Shown: one piece after another, positions 35,403 to 43,398 of the stretch | How positions within the stretch are numbered: the stretch's first letter is position 1 | Layout of the letters: each line of letters opens with the position of its first letter | NCBI GenBank assembly: GCA_913062645.1 | Contig: CAJXVW010000002.1 | Coordinates: forward strand, 124,001 to 188,000 | Direction: 5' to 3' | From: an uncultured Mycoplasmatota bacterium | Lineage (GTDB): Bacteria; Bacillota_I; Bacilli_A; Izemoplasmatales; Izemoplasmataceae | Length of the DNA stretch: 64,000 nt | Position numbers and translations under genes: made by a program | The notes under the pieces: model-generated | Seen by the model: the letters and a program-made list of their open reading frames with translations, nothing else | Database searches by the model: none | Told to the model about the DNA's origin: nothing

Positions 35403-36743
35403 ATGTTCAAACACGACTACATCAAAGACAAAAACTTCTTGCTCCTCTTTTTCGGCACACTCGTCAGCAACACCGGCAGCCGCATGTACGGGTTCGCGAT
35501 AAGCCTGTTTCTGCTGGATACGACGGGACTGGCGACATCGATGTCCACCTACATTTCGATCTGGACGTTCACGATGTTCGTCGTTGCGCCCGTCGCGGCA
35601 ACGTTCACCGACCGTTGGCGCCGTAAGGTGCGGGTCCTGTACATGACCGATTTCGGCCGCGGACTCGTCTATGGTCTGATCGGGATCGGCGTCTACTACT
35701 TCGACCGCCAAGGCAATACCGCGATGGTGCTCACCACGATCTACACGTTGTTGACGCTGGTGGCCATTCAGAGCGCGTTCTTCTCTCCCGCATCCAGCGC
35801 GTTGTTGCCGCAGGTCGTGCACGCCGACGAACTGGTGAGCGCCAGTTCGCTGTTCCAGATGACACGCAGCGCCATCAATGTCCTCGGTCTGATGTTCGGT
35901 GCCGTGCTGTACGTGGAACTCGGCATTGTGGTTCTGATCGCCCTCAACGCAATCAGTTTCATCTTGTCTGGCATCAGCGAGATGTTCATCCGCTTCGATG
36001 TTGCCAAGAATCAGGAGCGGCTCGATGCATCGGCCTACAACGATCATGATGTCGTTCATCATCGGAATCGTTTCCTTCATTTCGTCAAGCGCGTCTACTT
36101 CGATCTGAAAGAAGCCGCCGTCTACATCTTCAAGGAAGCGAAGCCGATCGCGGCGATCGTCTTCATCATCGTGCTCAGTCTGACGTTGGTGGAACCGTGG
36201 TTCAGCGTAGGTGTCCCGTATCTGATCAAACAATACCTGTCGTTTGCCCGGTTCGGCGCCGACTACATTCTCGCATCGATCAAGTTCGCCGAAGCGGCGG
36301 GGATGATCCTGATGAGTTTCATCGTCGCCTTCATCGCCGCCAAGTTCACCATTCATCAACTATTCAAGTTCGGAGCGGCTTGCTATGTCGTCATCGCCAT
36401 CTTGTACGTCACGCTCGTCGCCGCCTTCGACGGCGCCTACATCAGCGAAATCACGTTCCTGGCGATTTTCATCACCGTCAACTTCATCGCCGGACTGGTG
36501 AGCGCCAGTTTCAACGCTCCCTTGAACGCCGCGATCTCCAAGTACATCGATCCCAACAAGCTGGGCAAAGTCGTGACGATGATGGACTCGTTCGGCGGTA
36601 TCCTCATGCCGTTTTCGATTCTCATCGCCGGACTCGTAATCGATCACCTGTCGTTGTACTATGTCGCCGCGTCGATGGTCGTCGGCATCATCCTGATGAC
36701 GTTCATCATATTCCGCAACCAATACATCCGCGAACTCAAATGA
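35403..36743 (+). CDS. MFS transporter (MFS_3/enterobactin-exporter-like)
   Basis: 446 residues, ATG behind TGGTGA. About 12 helices with the first-segment pattern LFFGTLVSNTGSRMYGFAISLFLLD and loop DRWRRKVRVLYMTD, typical of the MFS_3 group that exports macrolides or siderophores. The central cytoplasmic loop (~200-235) is His-rich (YNDHDVVHHRNRFLHF). It is likely co-transcribed with the preceding permease. The substrate is unknown. Confidence 0.88.
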   Translation: MFKHDYIKDKNFLLLFFGTLVSNTGSRMYGFAISLFLLDTTGLATSMSTYISIWTFTMFVVAPVAATFTDRWRRKVRVLYMTDFGRGLVYGLIGIGVYYFDRQGNTAMVLTTIYTLLTLVAIQSAFFSPASSALLPQVVHADELVSASSLFQMTRSAINVLGLMFGAVLYVELGIVVLIALNAISFILSGISEMFIRFDVAKNQERLDASAYNDHDVVHHRNRFLHFVKRVYFDLKEAAVYIFKEAKPIAAIVFIIVLSLTLVEPWFSVGVPYLIKQYLSFARFGADYILASIKFAEAAGMILMSFIVAFIAAKFTIHQLFKFGAACYVVIAILYVTLVAAFDGAYISEITFLAIFITVNFIAGLVSASFNAPLNAAISKYIDPNKLGKVVTMMDSFGGILMPFSILIAGLVIDHLSLYYVAASMVVGIILMTFIIFRNQYIRELK

Positions 36744-36746
36744 TGA

Positions 36747-36773
36747 AAAACGCCTCGCTGTTTGAGGCGTTTT
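36747..36773 (+). terminator. Terminator of the permease-MFS unit
   Basis: Stem AAAACGCCTC / GAGGCGTTTT with a GCTGTTT loop, 4 bp after the MFS stop. Confidence 0.8.
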
Positions 36774-36801
36774 GATTGGCGACACTTCGCGATAAGTGCC
36801 A

Positions 36802-36830
36802 TTGATTAAATCGGTGACACGTGCTACCAT
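36802..36830 (+). promoter_or_regulatory. Promoter and likely TetR operator
   Basis: TTGATT (36802-36807) and TACCAT (36825-36830) are 17 bp apart. An imperfect dyad, GGTGACACGTGCTACC (36813-36828) around CACGTG, lies in the spacer and overlaps the -10. It is well placed for autorepression by the TetR protein starting 22 bp downstream. Confidence 0.5.
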
Positions 36831-36851
36831 TACCGTGAAAGAGGTGATTGC

Positions 36852-37400
36852 ATGGCTCGCAAGATCTACAATGAAACGATGGTTCTGGACGCCGCTTTGG
36901 CGCTGGCCAAAGAGGTCGGATTCGAAAAACTGAGCATGCGGGGTGTCGCCCGGCAGCTCGGCGTAAGTATCTCACCGGTATACGATGCGTTCGAGTCAAA
37001 AGAGCATCTGATCGAGGCGATCATCACCAAAGTCATCGACGAAAATGCCGCGCGGTTGTCCTACCGCGAACGCAATCAGGACATCCTGTCGTTCGGGTTG
37101 CGACATCCGGTGTTGTATCGCGACATCCAGATGCACACGCGCAATCGCAGCTTTGACACGACGCACCCGGCCGATGTCATGCGGTTGATGAAAGCCGACC
37201 CCCGCTACCGCGGTTTGTCGGACGCAGCGCTTCGATCCTTGAATTTCGATTTACTTCTTTACATCAGCGGTCTGGTCCAACTGCGCCTGAGCGACATGAG
37301 CGGTGAACTGGACGATGCCTATTATCATGATGCGCTTGATGCCGTCAGCGAGTTGTTGCGAATCGGCTACGTACAAGCCGAACAGGACGGCCGATCATGA
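36852..37400 (+). CDS. TetR-family regulator
   Basis: 182 residues, ATG behind AGAGGTGA. The N-terminal TetR HTH reads ALALAKEVGFEKLSMRGVARQLGVSISPVYDAFESKEHLIEAI. The ligand domain (~55-180) is unlike named subfamilies. It overlaps the M48 protease gene by 4 bp (ATGA), so the two are co-translated. Confidence 0.92.
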   Translation: MARKIYNETMVLDAALALAKEVGFEKLSMRGVARQLGVSISPVYDAFESKEHLIEAIITKVIDENAARLSYRERNQDILSFGLRHPVLYRDIQMHTRNRSFDTTHPADVMRLMKADPRYRGLSDAALRSLNFDLLLYISGLVQLRLSDMSGELDDAYYHDALDAVSELLRIGYVQAEQDGRS

Positions 37401-38584
37401 TGTGGTTCGTCGTCATCGCGACGTCGTCGTTCCTGTTCGACCTGACCCTTGTTCTTCTCAACATCCGCCACCTGCGACGCCACGCAGATTCTGGCGAAAC
37501 CGACACGGTGTCCTACATCACGCGCAAATCCTACACCAAAATGGCGTATCTATTGGTGCGACAATTGTTGTTCATCGCACTGGTGCTTTTCTTGATGGAC
37601 GATCTCATATCAATAGTCACCGCGATGATGTCAGGTAACATTTGGATCGTTACCTTGGTTCTAGCCTTGGCATACTCGATGATTCAACTGCTTGCGACGT
37701 CATACGAAGCGATCGACACCTTCGGTACGGAGGCTCGGTTCAACTTCAACAAGCACACGCCTCGTTCGTTTGCCCGCGATCAGTTCGTCGATTATCTCGT
37801 GACGCTGATCCTCGTCATGCTCGTGTCACTCGCTTTGTATGCGCTCTATCAATCGCTTGGAGCAACGTTCATCCTGTATGGACTGATCCTGGTTGAACTT
37901 CTGTTGATTCTGTACCACACCTTGTTTGTCATCGTGTTCGTGCCGTTGATGTTCGAACTCACGCCGTTGAACAACGCAGAACTGGAAACCGCGATATCCG
38001 ATCTCGCCACAAATGAAGGCATCAACCTCGACAGTATCGTCGTCCTCAACGCCTCGCAGAAATCGACGAAGATGAACGCCTATTTCTCCGGGTTCGGCAA
38101 GTCCAAGAAAATCATGTTGTTCGATACGTTGTTGGATCGGTTCACCACCGAACAACTGGTGTCGATCGTCGCCCATGAAATCGGTCACGCCAAATATCAT
38201 CACATGATCAAAGATCTCATCACCGACATGATTGTGGCCGCGATTTACTTCATCATCTTCTTTGTTCTGCTCCGCGCCGATGTCGTGACTGCCACAGGAC
38301 AACCATTCGTGTTCGGACTGTTGTACACCCTGATTGTCATCGAGTTCATCCACAAACTACTGGGCGGTGTCCGCAACTACCTGTCCCGACGGCACGAGAA
38401 ACAAGCCGACTTATTCGTCAAAGAAATCGGACTTGGCGACGCCATGACGAAGGTCATGCAGGAAGCAGCCACATTCAACAAAGGCAATCCACATCCCCAT
38501 CCCCTGTTCGTCTTGTTCAAGTACAATCATCCCTCAAGCACGGAACGACTTCGCTATCTACAAACAACAAGCGCACCCCGTTAG
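37397..38584 (+). CDS. M48 (Ste24-like) membrane zinc protease
   Basis: 395 residues. Several N-terminal membrane helices come first, then the zinc site HEIGH (H260-E261-H264), two more helices, and the third ligand region RRHEKQADLFVKE. This is the layout of CAAX prenyl protease 1/Ste24 rather than HtpX. Bacterial members process or degrade membrane proteins. Coupling to a TetR regulator suggests an inducible stress role. Confidence 0.92.
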   Translation: MMWFVVIATSSFLFDLTLVLLNIRHLRRHADSGETDTVSYITRKSYTKMAYLLVRQLLFIALVLFLMDDLISIVTAMMSGNIWIVTLVLALAYSMIQLLATSYEAIDTFGTEARFNFNKHTPRSFARDQFVDYLVTLILVMLVSLALYALYQSLGATFILYGLILVELLLILYHTLFVIVFVPLMFELTPLNNAELETAISDLATNEGINLDSIVVLNASQKSTKMNAYFSGFGKSKKIMLFDTLLDRFTTEQLVSIVAHEIGHAKYHHMIKDLITDMIVAAIYFIIFFVLLRADVVTATGQPFVFGLLYTLIVIEFIHKLLGGVRNYLSRRHEKQADLFVKEIGLGDAMTKVMQEAATFNKGNPHPHPLFVLFKYNHPSSTERLRYLQTTSAPR

Positions 38585-38606
38585 ACGGCGTGCGCTATTT
38601 TTTTTA
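38570..38606 (+). terminator. Terminator overlapping the protease stop codon
   Basis: AGCGCAC-CCCG-TTAGA-CGGC-GTGCGCT followed by A and nine T. The TAG stop lies in the loop, so the hairpin can form only after the ribosome leaves. Confidence 0.85.
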
Positions 38607-38619
38607 ATAAGAAATGTTC

Positions 38620-39771
38620 TCAATCCGCATAAAACAACAGTTTCAAATACCCTTCATTGCTGTCCGGATCGGTATAGAACACGACATCGTGCCCGTCCTC
38701 CAGACGATACACCATATGAACGTATCCCCCATCTATCGGCAACGGCATGGAATGCAGGATCAGTTCTACTTCGTCCGGACGAAGCAACAACACCTTGGAA
38801 TCGGCGAAGTCCTCCTGAGACAAGAAACCATCGAACAGGTAGACGGTATCATTCGGACTAACGAGGTACTGAATCGCCGCATTGCTGTTTTCGCTGATGG
38901 CGAATGATGCAGTTTCGCTCAGGGTATCAAAATCATACAGCACCAGACGATCGTCATAGGCGTCGATCGTCATCAAATGACCGCCGACGGTGTCGGCGGC
39001 ATAGGAAACGTAGTCCCATGTCATCAGCCGCTCGAGTTGTGAATCGGTTGAGTTCCACTCATCGACGGCAGTGAAGTAGTCCGTCGAATCATCGTCGAAA
39101 TCCGTGAACGTGTACACCAGTCGGACACTGTCATCGACGACGTACGCATCGATCAGACTCATCGCATCGACGTCGACCGGAATCGCGGACGTGGATACAG
39201 AGTCCAAGGCCGCATCGTATTCATCCAGATGCAAGGTCACGTCACCTTCCGTGGAACGCTGTTGATACAGGACATGCAACGCATCGTCCCACTCCAGCAG
39301 TTGCGGTTTGGCGTAATTGGACTGATACAGCGAACCGCCCCAGGACGTGCTTTGTGTTGTGATGACCGTTCCTGTTTCATCGACGCTCATCAGCATCAGT
39401 TCGACGAGATCGGTCGTTGACGCTTCATGCAGCACCAACACGTAAATCATATCATCATGCACCAGAACGTCATGTACCGTCACCTGGAATGTTCCCGTGA
39501 CGCCGCCAAAATCCAGATACCACAACAGCTCGTTCATCGTGAACAAGGCGATGCCGTTCTTGTCATCGGCGAGCGACAGCGGATCTCCGGTGTCGCGCGT
39601 GTAAGACGCAACATAGGTCATCTCTCGGTACTGCACGATGTCGTGAACGGCCGTGATCGGCGCATCGTCAATGTCCGAAAACGCAGTCGTTTTCGGCGTG
39701 TCGTCAAACAGTGAACAACCACTCAGTATGACAGTTAAGATAATTGCAAACAATCCACTCATGTACTTCAT
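38620..39771 (-). CDS. Lipoprotein, possibly beta-propeller
   Basis: 383 residues from ATG 39771 (AGGGGGA upstream); the longer frame adds 40 implausible residues. The lipobox is LSGC. The mature part is acidic, with regular ~45-residue blocks of hydrophobic strands each starting with an Asp/Thr-rich turn (DDMIYVLVLHE, DSVRLVYTFTD, DDRLVLYDFD, NDTVYLFDG), consistent with a beta-propeller. No catalytic motif. It is followed leftward by an ABC-2 export pair. Confidence 0.7.
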   Translation of the reverse strand: MKYMSGLFAIILTVILSGCSLFDDTPKTTAFSDIDDAPITAVHDIVQYREMTYVASYTRDTGDPLSLADDKNGIALFTMNELLWYLDFGGVTGTFQVTVHDVLVHDDMIYVLVLHEASTTDLVELMLMSVDETGTVITTQSTSWGGSLYQSNYAKPQLLEWDDALHVLYQQRSTEGDVTLHLDEYDAALDSVSTSAIPVDVDAMSLIDAYVVDDSVRLVYTFTDFDDDSTDYFTAVDEWNSTDSQLERLMTWDYVSYAADTVGGHLMTIDAYDDRLVLYDFDTLSETASFAISENSNAAIQYLVSPNDTVYLFDGFLSQEDFADSKVLLLRPDEVELILHSMPLPIDGGYVHMVYRLEDGHDVVFYTDPDSNEGYLKLLFYAD

Positions 39772-39815
39772 ATGTTCATCCCCCTTCGTCACCCGCATGA
39801 AAATACCATGGCATG

Positions 39816-40517
39816 TCAAAGTTGTTTGGTCTTGAAGAACGACACTGTGAGGCTCACCAACATGATTCCAACCAAAACCAGCATCATCCACACCGTTCCA
39901 TCGTTCATCGCGTTCATCCCCAGTGCGGCAGGCAGCACGTAGGACACGTACTGCAGGGGCTTTGGCAACATGTCGGCGGGGAACATGCTTCCCGACAGGA
40001 TCACCGATGGCAGGAACACGGCCTGACCCATGATCGCGATGTCGGACTGTTTGCGGGCGAACACACCAATCAGTACGCCGACGCCTTCGCTGGCGAGCAC
40101 GAATCCGAGCATCCCCACGATGAATAATCCGACGTTGCCTGGCAACGATGCCCCGTAGATGAGCGAACCCAATCCCGTGATAAGTACGCTCAGCGTCAGA
40201 AAATGAACGAACGACGACACGACGCTGACGGCCATCGGCACATAATGCGGCACATTGCCCAGATGGAACATCTTCTTGACGTCGGTGCCGTAGATTTCAA
40301 ACAAGGTCACCGGCATCCCCAACACCGCCGCCATCGTGACCGAGAACACGATCATCGATGGAATCAACACGAGATCGTAGTCCGGCATGATCGAATTGAA
40401 CACCGCGCTCATCACCAGGAAGAAGATGAGCGGGATGATGTAGTAGGGTAGAAGCACGTTCTTGTTGCGCAGGTCCAGTTTCCACTGGAGTGTCACATGA
40501 TGGACGAAGGCCTTCAT
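39816..40517 (-). CDS. ABC-2 type transporter permease
   Basis: 233 residues from ATG 40517 behind GGGAGG. Six membrane helices match ABC-2 exporters (NodJ/YadH-like), with the conserved VFLPSVILSGSMFPADMLP motif before the last helices. It overlaps the ATPase gene by 4 bp (ATGA). The longer frame upstream is shadow sequence over that gene. Confidence 0.9.
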   Translation of the reverse strand: MKAFVHHVTLQWKLDLRNKNVLLPYYIIPLIFFLVMSAVFNSIMPDYDLVLIPSMIVFSVTMAAVLGMPVTLFEIYGTDVKKMFHLGNVPHYVPMAVSVVSSFVHFLTLSVLITGLGSLIYGASLPGNVGLFIVGMLGFVLASEGVGVLIGVFARKQSDIAIMGQAVFLPSVILSGSMFPADMLPKPLQYVSYVLPAALGMNAMNDGTVWMMLVLVGIMLVSLTVSFFKTKQL

Positions 40518-41338
40518 GATTTTGCCTCCCCGGCGAACTTCAGGAACACGTCTTCGAGCGACGGCTGGGTGATGTTCAAGTCGACGATCGGAATCTTCTT
40601 GTCTTTGTACGATTGAATCAGTTCCAACAGTTCGTTGGTGAGGTCTGTCAGCTCGTAAACCAAGGGCGCGTCGGACTGTTCGGTTCGGATCGTCACAGTA
40701 TAGGTCTTGCGCACGCTTTTCTTGAAGTCTTCGACCGCTCCGAAAAAGGCGATCTCGCCTCCTTTTAAGAAAATCATCCGCGTACACAGCGATTCCACTT
40801 CCGCCATGTCATGACTCGAGAACACGATCGTCTTTCCTGCATCATTCAGTTTCCGCAACAAGGCGTGGAATTCGGCGCGCGCCTCGACGTCGAGACCGGC
40901 CGTCGGTTCATCGAGAAAGAGGATGTCGCCTTCGTTGATCAGCGCCAGGATCAGATGAAGCTTGCGCTTCTGTCCGGTCGAAAGCGTCTTGTACGCCTGA
41001 TCGGCGATGGAGTGAAGATCCAACAGTTCCATGTACTTGTCCTTGTCCGGACTGTCGTTCCAGACACAGATCAGCTCGACGATCTCACCGACCTTGATGT
41101 TGTCGGGCAAGGTGCTCGACTGGAGCTGGACGCCGAACGTGTCGCCATTTGGAAACGACACGGTGCCCTGGTTGAACGGACGCAGTCCCTCGATGCATTC
41201 GAGCAGCGTCGTCTTGCCGGCGCCGTTCACGCCAAGAATGGCGAACATGTCCTTCTGATCGATCGAAAACGAAATGTCGTGCAGCACTTCTTTCGATCCG
41301 TACGATTTGGAAAAACGCGATACATCCAATACTTTCAT
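40514..41338 (-). CDS. ABC transporter ATP-binding protein (ABC-2 exporter)
   Basis: 274 residues from ATG 41338 behind GGGAGGG. It has Walker A GVNGAGKTT, signature LSTGQKRKLHLILAL, Walker B ILFLDEPTAGLD and an H-loop His in FSSHDMAEVE. The ~50-residue C-terminal extension is typical of drug or antibiotic exporters (CcmA/DrrA type). With the permease it forms a complete exporter. A dyad lies in the leader at 41364-41383. Confidence 0.93.
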   Translation of the reverse strand: MKVLDVSRFSKSYGSKEVLHDISFSIDQKDMFAILGVNGAGKTTLLECIEGLRPFNQGTVSFPNGDTFGVQLQSSTLPDNIKVGEIVELICVWNDSPDKDKYMELLDLHSIADQAYKTLSTGQKRKLHLILALINEGDILFLDEPTAGLDVEARAEFHALLRKLNDAGKTIVFSSHDMAEVESLCTRMIFLKGGEIAFFGAVEDFKKSVRKTYTVTIRTEQSDAPLVYELTDLTNELLELIQSYKDKKIPIVDLNITQPSLEDVFLKFAGEAKS

Positions 41339-41363
41339 GGATCCCTCCCGTGGTGTCATATCC

Positions 41364-41383
41364 GAACCTTGAACAATAGGTTC
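41364..41383 (-). promoter_or_regulatory. Inverted repeat upstream of the ABC exporter
   Basis: GAACCT-TGAACAAT-AGGTTC is a 6-bp dyad about 26 bp before the ATPase start. Its length and symmetry resemble MerR-type operators, but no matching -10/-35 pair could be placed with confidence. Confidence 0.4.
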
Positions 41384-41423
41384 ATCAGTACCATTTTACC
41401 ATGAACCGGGCGAAATCGCACCA

Positions 41424-41450
41424 ACAAAAAAACAGCCCGTGCGGGCTGTT
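41424..41450 (-). terminator. Terminator of the 41495 gene
   Basis: Leftward stem AACAGCCCG / CGGGCTGTT followed by seven T. Confidence 0.9.
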
Positions 41451-41494
41451 TGCGAAACACTTTGGTGCTTCGTTACAAGACGTGTCGGTGCCGT

Positions 41495-41797
41495 TCAGAG
41501 ATACTGTCCGAGTTGGATCGCCAGATTGACGTTGTCCTTGTTCACCCAGGGATACTGTTCCTTGGCGAACTTGTGCACGGCGCCGTTGGAGTAGACACCC
41601 ACTTCTTTGAGTTGGCGGATGTACTCGAACAACATCTTGCGGGCGATGATGACCTGATCGGCGATTTCCTCCGGAACGCCTCCAGGCAATTCGGTCCAGG
41701 TGCCAGTCTGTTCATTGAATGTCAGTGCGATCGTCAACAGTTCATTCCACTGCGCAAAGCGCGGATCATCTTGTTTCTTCTTGCTAAATAGTCCCAT
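41495..41797 (-). CDS. Conserved-looking small protein of unknown function
   Basis: 100 residues, ATG behind AGGAGGAC. The start MGLFSKKKQDD resembles short cytoplasmic proteins of Bacillota; the rest is a helical soluble domain (ITIALTFNEQTGTWTELPGGVPEE; IRQLKEVGVYSNGAVHKFAK). It is probably co-transcribed after TPM and LemA, 69 bp downstream of the former. Confidence 0.65.
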   Translation of the reverse strand: MGLFSKKKQDDPRFAQWNELLTIALTFNEQTGTWTELPGGVPEEIADQVIIARKMLFEYIRQLKEVGVYSNGAVHKFAKEQYPWVNKDNVNLAIQLGQYL

Positions 41798-41866
41798 TGT
41801 TGTCCTCCTATATAAATATTAATTGGTAGTAATGTCAAATGATCGAATGCATGCAAGGTCCTTGTG

Positions 41867-42664
41867 TCATCTTCGGCGCCGCAATCCCATGCCGCCGGAG
41901 GATCCTCCGCCGCCGGTGTTGCCGAGCACCATCGTGCCGCCGAACAGGAACAAGAACAAATACGGCAGAACCATCGAGAACTTGTCCCATCCCGTGACAT
42001 GCGGTGACACGACATACAGCCACGTGTCCATTTCTTCGGTTCCCTGACCATAGTTAGGCGAGTCGTAGTCCATCAGAAAATCGAAGTACTCGTCCTGGTC
42101 AAACGCGATGGCGGTATCACCATAGGCGTCGACGTAAATCTCGTTGAGGATGTCGTTGTGCATCTTCGCCACGGCGACATCGAGCAACCAGTTGTAGTCC
42201 TCGTTGTACAGACTGTCATCGACGATCGTGCCGAGCACGGTCGGTGTCAGATACGGTTCCATCCGATACCCGACTTCGATGTCGGTCCCGATCAGTTCGT
42301 AGTCTTCCAGCGCATCGTCATACCGAACATAAAGAATGATCAACACGCCCATGTCGTCATCACCGATCTTCCAGGCGCGGTAGAGTTCGGTCTTGTCATA
42401 GTCCGCCATCTCACTGGCGTCGTCGACGGCGAAGGTCGCGACGACGACTTGCGCACCGCCGTCGTCCAGGTCCTGCGAGTAATCGTAGAGATACTCGCCC
42501 TCGACGATGATCGTGTCGCGTGTGCCTTGCATCAAGGCTTCGGCGTAGTCGTTGACGTAAAACGCGTCGGTCGGACGTGGATAGTCAGATGCGGGTGAAA
42601 ACAGATCAATCGCGAAGAATATGATGAACAGCAGCAACCACAGCCCTCTGCCGTAGCGCAGCAT
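41867..42664 (-). CDS. TPM-domain membrane protein (YgcG-like)
   Basis: 265 residues. A short N-terminal membrane segment precedes the TPM_phosphatase-type domain (~30-200: VNDYAEALMQ, GAQVVVATFAV, RAWKIGDDDMGVLIILYV, GTDIEVGYRMEPYLTP). A second membrane helix (~232-250) and a Gly/Ser/Arg tail (GGGGSSGGMGLRRRR) follow. TPM proteins are usually paired with LemA, as here one base away. Their role in envelope homeostasis is not settled. Confidence 0.9.
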   Translation of the reverse strand: MLRYGRGLWLLLFIIFFAIDLFSPASDYPRPTDAFYVNDYAEALMQGTRDTIIVEGEYLYDYSQDLDDGGAQVVVATFAVDDASEMADYDKTELYRAWKIGDDDMGVLIILYVRYDDALEDYELIGTDIEVGYRMEPYLTPTVLGTIVDDSLYNEDYNWLLDVAVAKMHNDILNEIYVDAYGDTAIAFDQDEYFDFLMDYDSPNYGQGTEEMDTWLYVVSPHVTGWDKFSMVLPYLFLFLFGGTMVLGNTGGGGSSGGMGLRRRR

Positions 42665-42665
42665 G

Positions 42666-43253
42666 TCAGTCGCCGAAGTTGATTTCCGGCACCTCGTCGG
42701 CGCCGTCGTTCATCTTCCAGTACTCGAGATCGCGTTCGAAGCCGAACATTCCGGCGTAGAGAACCGTCGGGAACTTGCGGACCGAGGTGTTGTACTCCTG
42801 CACGGCGGTGTTGTAGTCGCGGCGGGCGACGGCGAGCGCCGATTCCATCGACGAGATTTCATCCATCAGCGAGGTGAATCCGGCGGTCGCGGTGATCAAC
42901 GGATTGTCTTCGACCACTACCAGCAAATCGGTCACGGCCTGCGCTTCCATCGCGTCGGCCTCGATGAGCGCGTCCATGTCACTGTTGGCGACAGCGTCGG
43001 CATACGCTTCCCGGGCTTCCGTGATTGCGTTGTAGATCGTTTCCGCGTGTTCCTGGAGGCCTTCGACGGTACCGACCAGCTGGCCGATCTTGTCGTGGCG
43101 CTCCTGCAAGCGGATTTCGATCTGACTGTATTTGGCATCGATGTCCTCGTCCTTGGTGACGAGTCGGTTGTAACCGACGCCGAGAGACAGACCGATGATG
43201 GCGAGCACCAGCGCGATTGCAGCCAGGACACCATAGATCAACGTTTTGTTCAT
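42666..43253 (-). CDS. LemA family protein
   Basis: 195 residues from ATG 43253 behind GAGGAG; the GTG three codons earlier is too close. An N-terminal membrane helix (~8-28) leads to a long helical outside domain with the LemA pattern YNRLVTKDEDIDAKYSQIEIRLQERHDKIGQLV and ARRDYNTAVQEYNTSVRKFPTVL. It is paired with TPM one base downstream. Confidence 0.95.
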   Translation of the reverse strand: MNKTLIYGVLAAIALVLAIIGLSLGVGYNRLVTKDEDIDAKYSQIEIRLQERHDKIGQLVGTVEGLQEHAETIYNAITEAREAYADAVANSDMDALIEADAMEAQAVTDLLVVVEDNPLITATAGFTSLMDEISSMESALAVARRDYNTAVQEYNTSVRKFPTVLYAGMFGFERDLEYWKMNDGADEVPEINFGD

Positions 43254-43363
43254 TGCATCCACTCCTCATGACATATTCTAATTTCATTGTAGCACAACGT
43301 CATAGTTTATAAATAGAACTTTTTGCAACTGATGTGGAAGACAAGATCAATGACGACTATAAC

Positions 43364-43389
43364 AAAACTCCCTCTAGCGAGGGAGTTTT
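43364..43389 (-). terminator. Terminator of the S9 peptidase gene
   Basis: AAAACTCCCTC-GCTA-GAGGGAGTTTT, 10 bp after the stop codon. Confidence 0.9.
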
Positions 43390-43398
43390 GGTTGTAAG

